Shown here: piece by piece, positions 51,691-63,343 of the stretch
Layout: each line of letters starts with the position of its first letter
Numbering within the stretch: the first letter of the stretch is position 1
Assembly: GCA_001692895.1 (NCBI GenBank)
Contig: KV748180.1
Coordinates: 1,544,195-1,608,194, forward strand
Origin: Cenococcum geophilum 1.58
Lineage: Eukaryota > Ascomycota > Dothideomycetes > Gloniales > Gloniaceae
Reading direction: 5' to 3'
Length of the DNA stretch: 64,000 nucleotides
Made by a program: the position numbers and the translations under genes
The notes under the pieces: model-generated
The model's database searches: none
What the model was told of the DNA's origin: nothing
The model's input: only the letters and a program-made list of their open reading frames with translations

Positions 51691-52569
51691 TCTCCTAAAC
51701 GTGTATATTCTATCTCTACTAGAGTATATTATAGAGCAAATAACCAATATAGTGTTCCTAGGCGGTTAGGTCCCTAAAGATGGAGAGAATATTTCTAAGG
51801 TAGATAGGGCTTCTTTACACAAATTTAAAGAGTTTTCAGAGCCGGAGCTAGGAAAAGTTAAAGTAAGGCTATTATCCGCATAATTACTAAGCGAAATTAA
51901 CAAAGTTATAGGTTGTTAAGATAATTAGTGCTTATTTTAGCCTATACTCCAAGCTCAGAAGTTATATAACTTAATATTTAGACTATCTCTACTAGACGAG
52001 TAACTATAGTACTAAGATCCTAGCACAATTTAAGCATAATAGACGCTAGGTCCGGTGTAAGAGCTAGTCTAATCGTATTTTATATATATAGGATAGAGGA
52101 TTAGCTCTAGATGGTTTAGGGAAATATATAATAAAGCTTAACCAAAATTTCATAAAAGTGGTTCGCGGTGCGGTTTAGACTAGTATATATATAGGTTTTA
52201 GAACCTTAACAGCCAGGCACTTCAATAGGCCTATAGCTATGGCGGCGATTAGGGCTTCAAGTGCTTATTTATACCCTTTTATTTAGACTAGTATATAGGT
52301 GGGTTTTGGAATCTTAATAACTGGGTACTTCGTTAGGCCTAAAGCTACGGCGGCGCTTAGGACTTAAATTTCTTATATTTACCCTTTTATATACTTAGGA
52401 GACCTAAAGCTCTAAATAGTAGCTAGCCTCAAATCTCAAGAACTAAGTGCTCGGATTAGCAAGCTATTTCCCTACCCTATCTCTATACTTATTAAGAAAT
52501 AAATCTTATTCTTCCCTAAAATATAATATCCGTAAATAAAGTTCATTATTTAACGCCTACAGTAATAAA
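51691..52569. other. Unassigned, containing a 108-base tandem pair
   Basis: At 52174-52392 a unit of about 108 bases occurs twice in tandem (starts 52174 and 52282), each beginning TTTAGACTAGTATATA and containing GGCGGCG. The rest has no recognisable gene. Confidence 0.6.
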
Positions 52570-52830
52570 ACTTTAACCTTTGCCTATCTTTACTACCCGC
52601 AATACTAATAGCGTCCCTATATTTCTTAACGCCTAGAGTATAGTTAGAGAGTGAAGTAATATATACCCCCGTAGGGACCTTATCCGTATTATATACGCTC
52701 TAAGTTCTACAGACTTTTAGGTACATAACCTTTTATACATTTTCCACTAGTGTATATATATGCATGCCTATGACCGGCTAAACTCCCTATTGGAAATTAG
52801 GTAGTAGAGCATCCTTATATTTTTAGGAAG
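52570..52830 (+). repeat. Dispersed repeat F, copy 3
   Basis: Matches F1 by AACCTTTGCC, ATCTTTACTACCCGCAATAC and the following CCCTATATT word. It lies about 280 bases upstream of the relic that begins near 53110. Confidence 0.55.
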
Positions 52831-53094
52831 TTATCATAGTTTACGAGCTATATCTATAACTTAGCTTCTAAGATAAGTCTTCTATAAAACGCTATAAACA
52901 GTATTATAATAATCTCACCATATTACACGCCCCTCTTTTTCGTAGAGATATTAAATAACCTATCTATAAATTAGCCTAGATATCCTAGATTAGTCCATCT
53001 TCTTATTAGAATCACCTTTAATCCTCTTCCTAGATTATTAGTATCTCCTTTAACCCTCTTCCTAAAGCAGCTATTATAACTCTTCTATTACAGC

Positions 53095-53166
53095 CATTAC
53101 CACTACTACCGCCGCCTCCGCCTCCACCTCCTCCGCCTCCTCCTCCTCCTCCTCCTCCTCCTCCTT
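53095..53166 (+). repeat. CCT trinucleotide microsatellite
   Basis: A run of CCG, CCT and CCA triplets ending in nine or so CCT repeats. In the frame of the relic that follows it encodes polyproline. It is one of the most GC-rich patches in the window; it lacks CpA targets, which explains why RIP spared it. Confidence 0.9.
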
Positions 53167-53965
53167 ATCCTCTTCAGGATAGCGATAGTCTAGAATTTAA
53201 GGATAAAACCTAGAAACTATGGAAACCGGCTATATTTATATAGCAAAAACTGTTACGGGAGATCGGCATCTATAAAAAAAGCAAAGTTATACTACTTTAG
53301 GAGGTTGCTAAGCGTATAACTAAGTACCTATCTATAAATAGTCCTAGGCTTAAGGTAGAGACTCTTTTAAAGGGACCTAAAAAAACCAAAAAGGAAAGGG
53401 ACTCCACTCTTAAGAAGCTTAAAATATATTTAGAGGCATAGGGCGTAAAGGCTCTTATAGAGGAGGTCAAAAAAATTGCTAAAGATTCTCTAAAGGGTAG
53501 AAATAATACTAATACATATTACTTTGGCCCGAATATTATTTAAGAACTTCAGTTAATAGCAAATATAGATAGTAGGGTTATAGTTAGCAAAGACAGGGAG
53601 CCTTTCTCTAGCATACTTAAAGCTTTCTCTAGCCTTCCAAAGATTTATATTCTTAATCTCTTCCTAGATAAGGAAAGAGACGATCTTTATTTTATTAACT
53701 ATTCTATTTCTAAAGCCGAGTAGTTTTAAGGTTTAAAGAAAGTAGATTTCCTAAAGGAAGATTAGTATCTATCTACTAAGGATACAGACGTACAGGAGGG
53801 TAGGGAGACAGCGAGCTTACTAAACAAAGATTTCTCATTGTCTACTAGAAATAAAGCCGTATAAGAGGGTAGTAGAGCTAAAATAGGGGGAGATAGTTTT
53901 ACAGTTCTAACTATAGTGGAGTAACTAGGTAAGAGTTTCGGGAACAAAATTACGGGTTAGTAATA
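53110..53965 (+). pseudogene. Relic with polyproline N-terminus, unidentified
   Basis: After the polyproline run the frame reads PLQDSDSLEFKDKT, LLREIGIYKKSKVILL, NTNTYYFGPNII and LDKERDDLYFINYSISKAE, with relatively few TAA/TAG stops over about 270 codons. The chain is rich in Lys, Glu, Ser and Leu. A 61-codon minus-strand open stretch at 53762-53947 is its shadow. No family is recognised. Fewer stops than in the other relics suggests milder RIP or fewer target codons. Confidence 0.5.
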
Positions 53966-54299
53966 ATGTTAAGGGTTAATAAATAGTAAATAACTAAGTC
54001 CTATATATTTCTTATATATAATTAGCAGTAATATATTCCTCCTATAGGTTTAAAGCCTTTAATGTATACAAATTGCCTAATCTCCTATATTTAAGGTACT
54101 TTATCTATTAGCTAACTTATACAGAAATTGCCGGGAAAGGGTGCTTACTAAATAGTCTAAACAGTTTACTAGAGTACCGCACCAAGGATAGTCTTTTCCA
54201 GAAATTACCTAACTTTTCTTACCATTTATAAGACAAGTTGGGCATTGCCTTAAAGGAACCTAAATATAAAATATTAGCTATACTATCAGGAATAAGGCA

Positions 54300-54450
54300 A
54301 GCAGTCGTTACATAACGCCGCGGCACTAGCATAGCGAGGAGTCTTAAGCTCCTTACCCTTCCTTATTCTAATTAAATAAGATTTATCACCTAACATCACT
54401 ATAACCCTACTTAAGTAGTCGTTATTAGTAAGTTACCCTATATAACCAAC
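54300..54450 (+). repeat. LTR-like repeat D, copy 1
   Basis: Shares with 62430-62595 the block CGCCGCGGCACTAGC, a near-palindrome around CTTAAG (GGAGTCTTAAGCTCC here), and the closing word TATATAACCAACA. The ending in CA and the length of about 150 bases resemble a short LTR. No polymerase was recognised between the copies, so it may be a solo LTR or another small element, old and broken. Confidence 0.45.
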
Positions 54451-56683
54451 ATATACCTTAAATTAGATTAGCGAGTTCCATTTACTATTATAGCTTTAAA
54501 GAGAATTTAAATAGAGAAATCCCAACTAAAGTCCTAACTCTAGTTAAGATTCTCTATAGAGATTTAATTAGGGGTGCTGAAAGATATAGTAGGTATATAG
54601 TAGCAGACGCGAACGCTTTAAGCTAGAGGTAAAAGGAGTTAGAAAGAGGATTAATAGAATAGTAGGCAAAAGGAAGGAAACTTATCAGATATTTATACTT
54701 ACTTTTAGCCCTAATTAGACATATATAAACTTATATTATCTAATCCGGTCTCACTACACCCCGCTATATATACGGCATATTATAGACACCTATCACTAAA
54801 GGGTATACCTACGCTCTAGTAGCTAGACAGTAACCCGCATTTCAATTAGAGATATATATAGTATACACAGCTAAAAATCTACTTTATATTGGGGTGTAAA
54901 AAAGGGAACCGCCTTTCGACTATTAGAGATATTTTAAATTAACGGCGTATTATATAAACTATACCTAAGTCTATAGGAAAATTTAACCAATCCGTAATAA
55001 GCTTATAAGTATAAAAATAAGGGGATTATAAGCGCCAATGGAATAGAAAGAGTGTATATTATAAGAGACTAGTGCAACAAGGCAACCGGGGCAAAAAGCG
55101 GTAGAGATAATAAGGTAGGGCTAAATAACCAAATTAACAAGCAGGTTAGGGCGAACTTGCATTCTTAACCTTATATTAGGTATAATAAGTTCTATATACC
55201 ATTAAATCTCCCTATCTTACCTTTAAAGGTTTATTAATATCTCACTACACCCTTCTAGAACCCAAGTTAACTTCCCTAAAGGGAGCGTTTTAGGAAAGTG
55301 TATACTACGAGTCTGGATATAATAACTTATAAACATATTTAACAAAGGACACCACGCTAAACTGTTTTAAATTTTCGAAACGTGCTAAGGCCTTTACTAA
55401 AGCGTTTTCTGCAATATAGGCAATGACCACTATATTTAGAGCTGTTCCACTTTATAATATAGTTATAGCAGAATAAATAGCCTATAATAGTTAGACTTTT
55501 CTTAAAATTATCTAAATATATATAGGAACTTACTATAAGGGGTAAGAATTTAATAAATAGCATTATTAGCTCTTCTCTAGCAGATCAAACAGTTAATTCT
55601 AAAAATCTTAGGTGCATTCTGCACTCCTTAGTAAAAATAATCCCAGCGAGGGCAGTTAAACTATTTAACCATTATCCCCAACTTATCCTTGGCTTTTAGG
55701 CCACTACTAAAAATACATTTACCACAGACAATCTGTAATAAATTAGTTAATCTATTAAAATAGTTATTAGCTCTAAGGAGTTACTTATATAGCAGCAGCG
55801 TTCCAAAACAAACATACGCGCGCTATTGTTCTTCCCTTTACTAAGAATATTTATATAAATAGCGCAATGCTTAGTATCGTTAGTTAGATTAATAACCTAC
55901 TACCACTAAATAAATATAGCGCTTGCTAAAGTTAAGTTAGTAGAGAAAGTTTTTTTAATATATTAATCCGATAACTCGACATTAAATGCAATATTTACCT
56001 ATAATTAGAAAATCGAAAATCGAGATAAATATTAGATATTACCTTAAGAGGATATCTTTCTAGCGGTCTTTATTTTAGTTTTATATATACGACCTAAAAA
56101 TTTGCCATTTACAGGTGCTTTTCTATAGGAGTATATCTGGGTGCGTTTATATCTAACTAACATACTATCTAATTTAAGGGTAAAGGCCGACGCTATAATG
56201 TAAAAAAGTAAAATATATAAGGAAAAAGAATTAAATAAAGTTTATAGTACTAAGGCGATTAAAGAAATGTATAAATGTAACCAGGTTCACCTTTTACTCC
56301 TAAAAAAGACGTATATATAAGGGTATATACCTAGTTTAGAATTATCTATTACCTTTATCGAGCTACCAGGTCGTTAAAGAGCCGTTTTAAAAAGCCTACC
56401 TAACCTATCTAACTAACCTAATCCATCTAATCTACCTAATTCATTCTTTAGATAACGAGGCGTATAAGATTACGTTAGTAGTTCCTTAGGGAGTAACGAG
56501 CAACCCTACCCTTGCCACCGTAGCTATTTAAAAACTCTTTAAAAGGTAGAAGATAGTTTCTTATTAGGGGCATTTTTCTATAGGGTTATTATAGTAGGGA
56601 TACGGCGCGTTATAAGAGGATTTCATAGTAACTTATATCCTTTTACTATTACAACAAATCCCCTTATACCTTATCTTATTAAA
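54451..56683. other. Unassigned; minisatellite at 56395-56455
   Basis: No gene is confidently visible. A 68-codon minus-strand open stretch at 55357-55563 ends SGHCLYCRKRFSKGLSTF and contains two Cys in CLYC, but no second metal-ligand pair, so it is not called. At 56395-56455 there is a decayed run of CCTAACCTATCTAACTAACC words. Confidence 0.4.
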
Positions 56684-57710
56684 ATGCTAAAAGAAATATC
56701 ATAGCCGCAGGTGGTTGCATCACTAATCTATATCGCAGCGTTTTTCTTATATTTTATACTTACACTCCTAGTTATCTACAAAAAGGCGAACTTAAACGCT
56801 AGTATTGTTACATTAATTATAGGAGGCTAACTCTATTATTATATCTTACAGGAACTAATAGAAGTATAGTTTAACTCCCCCTCTCTTTAGGTGCGGGATA
56901 GTTTATAGCTTTAATTATATAGCTTAGGAATCCCAGATCTAAATAACTTAAACTCTTTACCTAATAAGGTTTAAAGTGCCGCTGTGGGAGCCCAAAGCCT
57001 TATTAGCGTAGCTTATAGTGCTATTACTAGTGCTATAGGTGCGGTATAAAGTTCTATAAATAATGTAGTGCCAAAGAACTGTAGTTTAGGCACGGAAAAT
57101 TACACTATTATATTTAACGACCATGCCGATTATAGAAGCCTGCTACTTAACCTTATAAATATTCTACCCAAAGCCTTTATAAAGATCCTAGGCAATTAAC
57201 TTAAGAAACTTTAAGCTATAGATGACGTATTAATATAAGTAACTTCTATAAATATTATATACTACTTAATTCCGGGTTTAGTTTTAGTCGTAATTCTAAG
57301 CTTAATATTTTTTTCATCTATATTTAAGCCTCCATCTTACTTTAAGGCTCGTCTTTAGGCCCTTAGTATTTAACTAAAAAGAATCCTTTATACACTATAT
57401 TGTTTAGTTTACTATATCCCCTTTTTAATTCCAGCTATTATTTTGCAAATTTTACTATTTAAAACCAAACACCTCCCCGATCATATTAAGGCGGAAAGGG
57501 GGGAGGTTAGTGGATATTGCTTAGGAGCTCTATGTTATATTATAGTTATAGTCTTATTAACCCTCTTTACGCCATTCTCAACTTCGGACATAAGTTACCT
57601 CTCTAATCTTTAAGGGTTTTATACATTAATAGGTACTACTAATACTAAAAGCGTAGCTTTAAAAAGAAAGCAGGAGGGGGGTGTCCGGGAATTATATATT
57701 TAGTATAAAT
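56684..57710 (+). pseudogene. Fungal integral membrane protein relic
   Basis: ATG 56684 (MLKEIS) and checkpoints to 57479 share one phase, giving about 340 codons interrupted by TAA/TAG. Four hydrophobic segments are clear: SLIYIAAFFLYFILTLLVIY near residue 12-31, IPGLVLVVILSLIFFSSIF, YCLVYYIPFLIPAIILQIL and LGALCYIIVIVLLTLF. Between the first and second is a long polar loop with VPKNCSLGTENYTIIF and a helix AIDDVLIQVTSINII. The layout (one N-terminal helix, a large loop with Cys and possible N-glycosylation, then three helices) resembles fungal hypothetical membrane proteins of the plasma membrane or endomembranes. The function is unknown. The four membrane segments and the start are the firmest parts. 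Confidence 0.65.
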
Positions 57711-57889
57711 ATGTTTAAATCTATACAGTTTTCTTAAAGGTAGCACTAGGAGGAATAGAAATATATTAACCCTTCTTATAGGTTTTTAGCAATAATTATA
57801 CTACGTTTACATTATATAATCCATTTAAAGATTTAAATTACAGGTGGGTTATATTAGAGGGATATAGGATAAAATAATAGACTAATAAC

Positions 57890-59820
57890 TAATACTTAGA
57901 CATTTAAAGGCAGACAGGCTAGCTTTTAGCACTCGGTATATATATTTACACTATATATCCTAGAGTATTAAGCTTTGTCTAAGCTTTCTATATAATAACT
58001 ACTTAGTTTTTTATATTATAGAGAGTCTCTAGCCCCTAGGTATAGGCGAAATAAGTAATACAGAAATCCTTACTTAGTAAGGTCCCATTAAACCAAAATT
58101 GGAAACCTATTATAGCTGTCTAGCTATCATAAGTTGGTACTATTTAGTTAACCTTTAGGGAGGTAAGATTATTATAAATAAGGCAAGACCCTCTAGCGTA
58201 TTTATTAATGCTAAATAAAAACCATTAGTTATATATATTATCTAAGGCAGCATTATAGTCACTAAGCAGCGGAAGGCCGGGTATAGTATAGCTTTAGATA
58301 GGACCTATATCCATAGTAAGCGGGGCGGCGGTAGCGGAAGGAAGGAGGGAGATAATAGGGAGGATAATAATGGATATATATATAATATTATAACTTATTC
58401 CAATTTCTTAAATATAGAACTTATTTAGATATTATACTTAATTATTTAAGGTCATATTAGACCTTAGAAAAGAATTTAGAAACTACTATAAGGCATAATA
58501 TAACTAGAGGGGATAGAAGCGCTAAAATACGGAGCTAGAGTTAGGGATCCTTAATTAAGGACATTACAATTAGTAGTGCAGAGAACGCCTAATAGTGAAC
58601 CTCTTAACCCTTCCTTCCCTAGCTATCTCCTAGAGACTATTAACCACGCGCACGCCTATAACTATTAATAGCTACTACTAACCAATACCGAAGCTACTTT
58701 AGGCCCCTGAAAATACCTATTATATTAAGGAAATGCTTCCTTCTAAAAATTAGTGGCCTTATATAATTACTCTCTTAAAATTACTACTTAACCTAGAAAG
58801 CAGATTTACTATAAAGGACCTAATTTATTAATAAATCGTAAAGATAATTACCTATATAAAGCATACTTCTTCTATTTTTATAAATTTTACTAGTAACACC
58901 TAGTAAATACATCTTCCGCAATTATAGAATAGATATCTTTTAGGAACAGTTTTACAGTTGCGATAATCCCAAGACACGCCCCACCCTATATTATTAATTA
59001 AATACAACTTGCCGTAAAGGTGCTCTTAACGCAATAAAACCTAATATCTGCTATAATTTATACTCCTACCTTTACAGCGATACGGACTAAAAAGATGCGC
59101 TTATACTTATAGACGATGCTATTTATAATAAACTGCTTATAGGTATAACTAATAAGAAGATTGTATTAACCCTTAACCTAATACCTAGTTAACAGCTTAC
59201 AACTTTAATTTTCTGGCTTAAAGAGTCATATTATATAAGAGTCCTTAACTGCATAAGCGAGTAGGAGTTAGGAAGAGTAACTACAATTCTTAAGGTACGG
59301 AATCTAAGTCGTTATTATTATCCATATTTAGTTACGGTCGATCCATTATTTAAGTAATATAATAGCTATAAAGATATATATTCTCTAGGGGAAACTTAAT
59401 AGATTATAGATTGTAAGGTTTATACCGTCTATTAACGATATAAGTTAGATAAGAATAAGTGCCCAATTTATATACCTCTAAAGAACATTATCTCTTATTA
59501 ATCGTCGGATTACCTTATAGCAATTAAGCCTATACGTATAATAGTGCTTAGCATTATCTCTTAGCTAAATAATTTAATTTATTACGCCTTAGTACTCTTT
59601 AAAGAGGACGGGCCGATATATTAGTATAAGGTGCAGGTATTAGAAAGTTATTTCAGTAATATATTTACAGATAATCTTAAAGTTTTTAACTCTCTTCTAG
59701 TTAATTCACGATTCTATAAAGTATAGTCTATAAGTAAATTCCTACTTAAATAGCTAGTATATCCTTTAATGGCAATTATAAAAGACTATATTTGTGACGG
59801 GCTTATATAAATTCCTCTAA
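57890..59820 (+). pseudogene. Unidentified protein relic, full copy (C1)
   Basis: Begins protein-like about 180 bases after the membrane-protein relic: STRYIYLHYI, GEISNTEIL, KLETYYSCLAIISWYYLVNL, then LEGIEALKYGARVRDP near 58510. A phase change occurs near 58630. From there the second phase reads PRDYQPRARL, KYIFRNYRIDIF, DALILIDDAIYNKLL, KNKCPIYIPLKNII (about 59460) and FKEDGPIYQYKVQVLE (about 59600). The second half recurs at 60415-61560. Stops are TAA/TAG. The family is not recognised; the KCPIYIP motif is shared by both copies. Confidence 0.5.
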
Positions 59821-59948
59821 GACGAAGCTTATAGATTGCTACTATACAAAGATACTAAGCTAAAGAGAAGAAGAGGAGGAAGGCCCTTAGGGGTTAACGC
59901 AAATATAAAGGGGTCGCCAAGGTGCTAAGTGGTAAGCGAGCCAATAGC

Positions 59949-59975
59949 GATTTTCCATGCCTAGTATGGAAAATC
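59949..59975. repeat. Perfect 10-base hairpin
   Basis: GATTTTCCAT (59949-59958) and ATGGAAAATC (59966-59975) are perfect inverted arms around the seven-base loop GCCTAGT. It lies just downstream of the C1 relic and keeps CA and TG words that are rare nearby. It could be a terminator-like or transposon-end structure; its role is unknown. Confidence 0.7.
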
Positions 59976-60414
59976 CTAATTAGTTAGCAGATGTTAGGGT
60001 CGGCGGAATTTAGCAGGTAACGCGCCCTAGTACTATTATAGCATTAATATAGAGGATCTTAAGTATATAAGCTAGTATAAAGAAAAAATAATTAGTTTCT
60101 TATTAACTTAAAGTAATAATTTACGTTAATATATCTATACAGCCTAGATATAGATAAGATAGTACGTAAAAGAAAATACGATTTAGATTTAGATTCTATG
60201 GTAAGTTTCGCGGCAGAGCGGATAACTACTGCGGTTCTAGAATATCCTTAGGCTAATATATAACTATATAATTATCGGGATATAAATACGCGTTTAATTA
60301 TCGCGAAGATATTCCTAGTCTTTATAGAGTATGTCCGCTAGTATATACTTGAACCTATTTAGATATATGCGATAATATCACAACTAGCAGTCCTAGCCGT
60401 CGACCTCGCTTATG
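59976..60414. other. Spacer between the C1 and C2 relics
   Basis: Contains the end of the C1 unit: the word GTATAAAGAAAA followed by TTTCTTATTA near 60080-60110 is also found after C2 near 61600-61630. The remainder up to 60414 is not shared and shows no gene. Confidence 0.45.
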
Positions 60415-61560
60415 CCAATGCTTTAGGTACCTAGAAATACCCATTACATCAATAAAATGCTCCCCTCTAAAAATTAAGGGCCTTACGCAATCATTTCCTC
60501 GGAATTACTACTTACTTTAAAAAGCAGATTTACTATAAAAGACCTAACTTATTAGTTAATCGCTAAGATATTAAAGCATACTTCTTCTATTTCTATAGAT
60601 TTTATAAATAACACCTAATAAATATATCTTCACTAGCTCCAGAATAGATATCCTTAAAGAAGAGTTTTATAGCTGCGATAACCCAAATACGCGCTTTCGC
60701 CTATATTATTAATTAAATGCAGTTTATTATAGGGATGTCCTTAGGGATATAGAGCATAATACTTACTATAATTTATACTCCCGTCTCTACACTAATTTAG
60801 ATAAAAAAGAGGCACTTACACTTATAGATAATGCTACTCGCACTAAATTACTTACGCGGATGGCTAATAATAAGGCTAGAATATTAGCCTTCAACCTAAT
60901 AAACAACCAGAATTTCTTAACTATATTACGCTAGCTTAAAGAGCCACTTTATATAGGACTCTTAAAGGATATAGGCCAGGCAGAGTTAGAAAGAGCAATT
61001 TTAATTATAACTATCTATAATAAAAGAGGAGGAAAGCAGCTGGCTCCTTCGCCATTAATTACGACCGGTTTATTATCTAAAATATACACTTAGTACAAAG
61101 ATATTTATAGTATAGGGGAATCCATATAGTCTACAGACTATTATATTTATTTCTTCTATAAGCGGTACAGACCTAATAACGATAAGAATAAGTGTCCCAT
61201 TTATATACCTCCGAAGAATATTATCCTTTGCCAATTATAGAAATACCTTAAAGCATAGACTGGCAGAATAATAATAATCGGCCTTATATCTTAGCCAATA
61301 TCCTTAATTCGCTATATCTTAGTAACCTTTAAAGGCAATAGGCAGGCGTATTAGTATAAGGTGTAGGAAATTAAATTTTATATAGGCAGGGAGAATTTTA
61401 GGGCATTGCTAGATAAGTTTAGAGCTGTTCCAATTAATTTACAATTCCGTTAGGTGTAATCTATAAATAGATAAGCAAATAAAGGACGAAATTAAACCCT
61501 ATAAGTATCTAAAATTCCTATTTAACTAGCTAGTATATTATTTAGCTTTAAATAAAATAA
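60415..61560 (+). pseudogene. Second, partial copy of the same unidentified gene (C2)
   Basis: Corresponds to the second half of C1, about 1.7 kb away in tandem. It reads KYIFTSSRIDIL, DNPNTRFRLYY, KEALTLIDNATRTKLLTRM, KNKCPIYIPPKNII and FKGNRQAYQYKVQEI. The first half present in C1 (57890-58650) is absent here. It has fewer stops in the middle than C1. The family is not recognised. Confidence 0.55.
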
Positions 61561-61639
61561 TTAATACTACATTAGTATAAATAGTCCTAGGTAAGCAAGC
61601 AGTATAAAGAAAATCCATTAATTTTCTTATTACCTTTGG

Positions 61640-61880
61640 AAGAGGTACACTATCCCTTATAACGGTAGCGTCCTACTACTAAGTAATCATGCACTAATAA
61701 AATAATAATTAAAACATCTTAACTTAATCTAATTAGTTTAATAATTATAGGACATATTTTACAGTTATAAGGGATAACGCATCTACGTGCCAGGCCATCC
61801 CTTTATGCGGCAGAAGTCACTTTTTATATTAGGCGCTTTTAGCGCTTTTACTTAGGTTAGCATGCTATAGGCACCCTAGC
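61640..61880 (+). repeat. Dispersed repeat L, partial copy 4, with inverted arms
   Basis: Contains GTAGCGTCCTACTA and GGCGCTTTTAGCGC...TTAC as in L3. Within it TATCCCTTATAAC (61651-61663) and GTTATAAGGGATA (61764-61776) are perfect 13-base inverted arms, about 100 bases apart. It directly follows the C2 relic. Confidence 0.5.
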
Positions 61881-62429
61881 TAGCGCGATTTTATTAGCAA
61901 TCTCCACCAAAACACGTCAATATTGCGATGCCGACAAAATATTATAGAAGGCCACCACTAAAAACACTAATATGTATTTAAGGAAGTTGAGCAAGAAGTC
62001 GTAATATATAACGCTATATTTATAAATTTCTACCCTTCTTCTATTAACTAGCTACTAATTATATAGGAAAATCCTCTATTAAAGTCCACTAAATTACTAC
62101 TAGGCAGTATAAGGACAACATTTTACTAATAATTTAAGGATTAAATAGACGGCGATAATATTAAAGCTTTTTAATTAACTACACTAAATATTATATAGGC
62201 TTTCTAGCCACTTCGCTGCTGTTTACTAAGCGTTAATAAGGCGCCGGCACCCCTGCCACTAAGTAACCGCACTAACTAGAGGCTTTAATACTAAGCTATA
62301 TATAATATAGAGCCTTTAGATAGGCTTATGGGCATATATATACAAAAAGTGCAAGAAACGGTTGCCATATAAAGGGATAGGTTAAATAGTACATGTTAGG
62401 AATAAAGGTAAATAGTTACTATATAAGGC
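61881..62429. other. No recognisable gene
   Basis: AT-rich with stops in all frames. A short word CACCACTAAAAACACTAATAT near 61952 resembles the start of the L hairpin but does not continue. Confidence 0.4.
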
Positions 62430-62595
62430 ATATTGCCGTCACGTATAGCAAATTACCATCACGTGCCGCCGCGGCACTAGCGTAGTGAGGAACCTTAAGT
62501 TCCTTACCCCTTTCTTAAAATTATCAAAAAGAAGAACAATTATTATACTATCTACAAACCGTAGCTACGTAATATCCCCTTATATAACCAACAGT
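62430..62595 (+). repeat. LTR-like repeat D, copy 2
   Basis: Shares the GCCGCGGCACTAGC block, the near-palindrome around CTTAAG and the closing TATATAACCAACA word with 54300-54450, in the same orientation. If the two are the ends of one element, it would be about 8.3 kb, but no retrotransposon gene is recognisable between them. Old and broken, or two solo copies. Confidence 0.45.
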
Positions 62596-62689
62596 ACGTA
62601 AAAAAACATAATATTTAGATTCTAAAGTATATCACTATACTTATAGAGAGTTTATACAAACATTTAAGCGCTATTCACTTCTTTAACCT

Positions 62690-62900
62690 TCCTTTTTAAT
62701 GCTCGTATTAGCCTTCATTTAGTAACAAATCCTCCCGTAAATCCTCCCCAGTATTCTCTATTCCGGCTTCACCTCTATCTAGTCTATTATCTAGGGGATC
62801 TCTAGAAAGGTATAATGGCGTAGAGGCTAAGTTATATAAAGGTGAAGATAAAGCTGCGGTGGGCGTTTCCGGTATATCTTTGGCCCAGTAAAAGGCCCAG
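62690..62900 (-). pseudogene. Short minus-strand coding fragment, less mutated
   Basis: On the minus strand the frame reads AKDIPETPTAALSSPLYNLA, DPLDNRLDRGEAGI and EDLREDLLLNEG with no stop over about 65 codons. It is Asp/Glu-rich, resembling a disordered acidic tail, and is GC-richer than its surroundings. No family is recognised. It lies upstream of, and divergent from, the secreted-protein relic. Confidence 0.4.
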
Positions 62901-63343
62901 TGGCCTATTTAAGAAATGCGAACCTATATATAACAACAACAGACTTGCCTTAGTATTGTGTTTTAGATAAGGATAATAACATATATATTTAGATCTTTAA
63001 GAGGATAAAGATTTAAGTAAGTAGGATAATTATAATTATCCTAATATAGAAAGATAAGAACATGCTTACTAAAACTCCTACTAAAGAAATTTAATATTTT
63101 AAGGAGAATGACTCCGCGTAATTCTAATAAAGGGTTTATATAATAGGGGGGTAAGACTAATAAAACTAATAAGACCGGTAACACATTACTTTTCGGCTAA
63201 GGGTAAAAAAATAATATTTGACTATTATGACCTAGCCTTATACTAGAACCTTTTAGTATAATACGCTAATCCTTATACCCTAGTAGAGAATAATTTGAAA
63301 TAATCTACGGAATATTAACTCTATTAGCGGAACAATACTTAAA

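Noticed and set aside
53762-53947. 61-codon minus-strand open stretch.
   Set aside because: It is antisense to the polyproline relic, whose plus-strand frame is far longer and more protein-like.
55357-55563. 68-codon minus-strand open stretch with a CLYC pair.
   Set aside because: Only one Cys pair, no second ligand pair, and no coding continuation on either side.
57215-57240. AIDDVLI read at first as a reverse-transcriptase YxDD box.
   Set aside because: It is part of the membrane-protein relic's helix, in phase with its four membrane segments, and no other polymerase motif is nearby.
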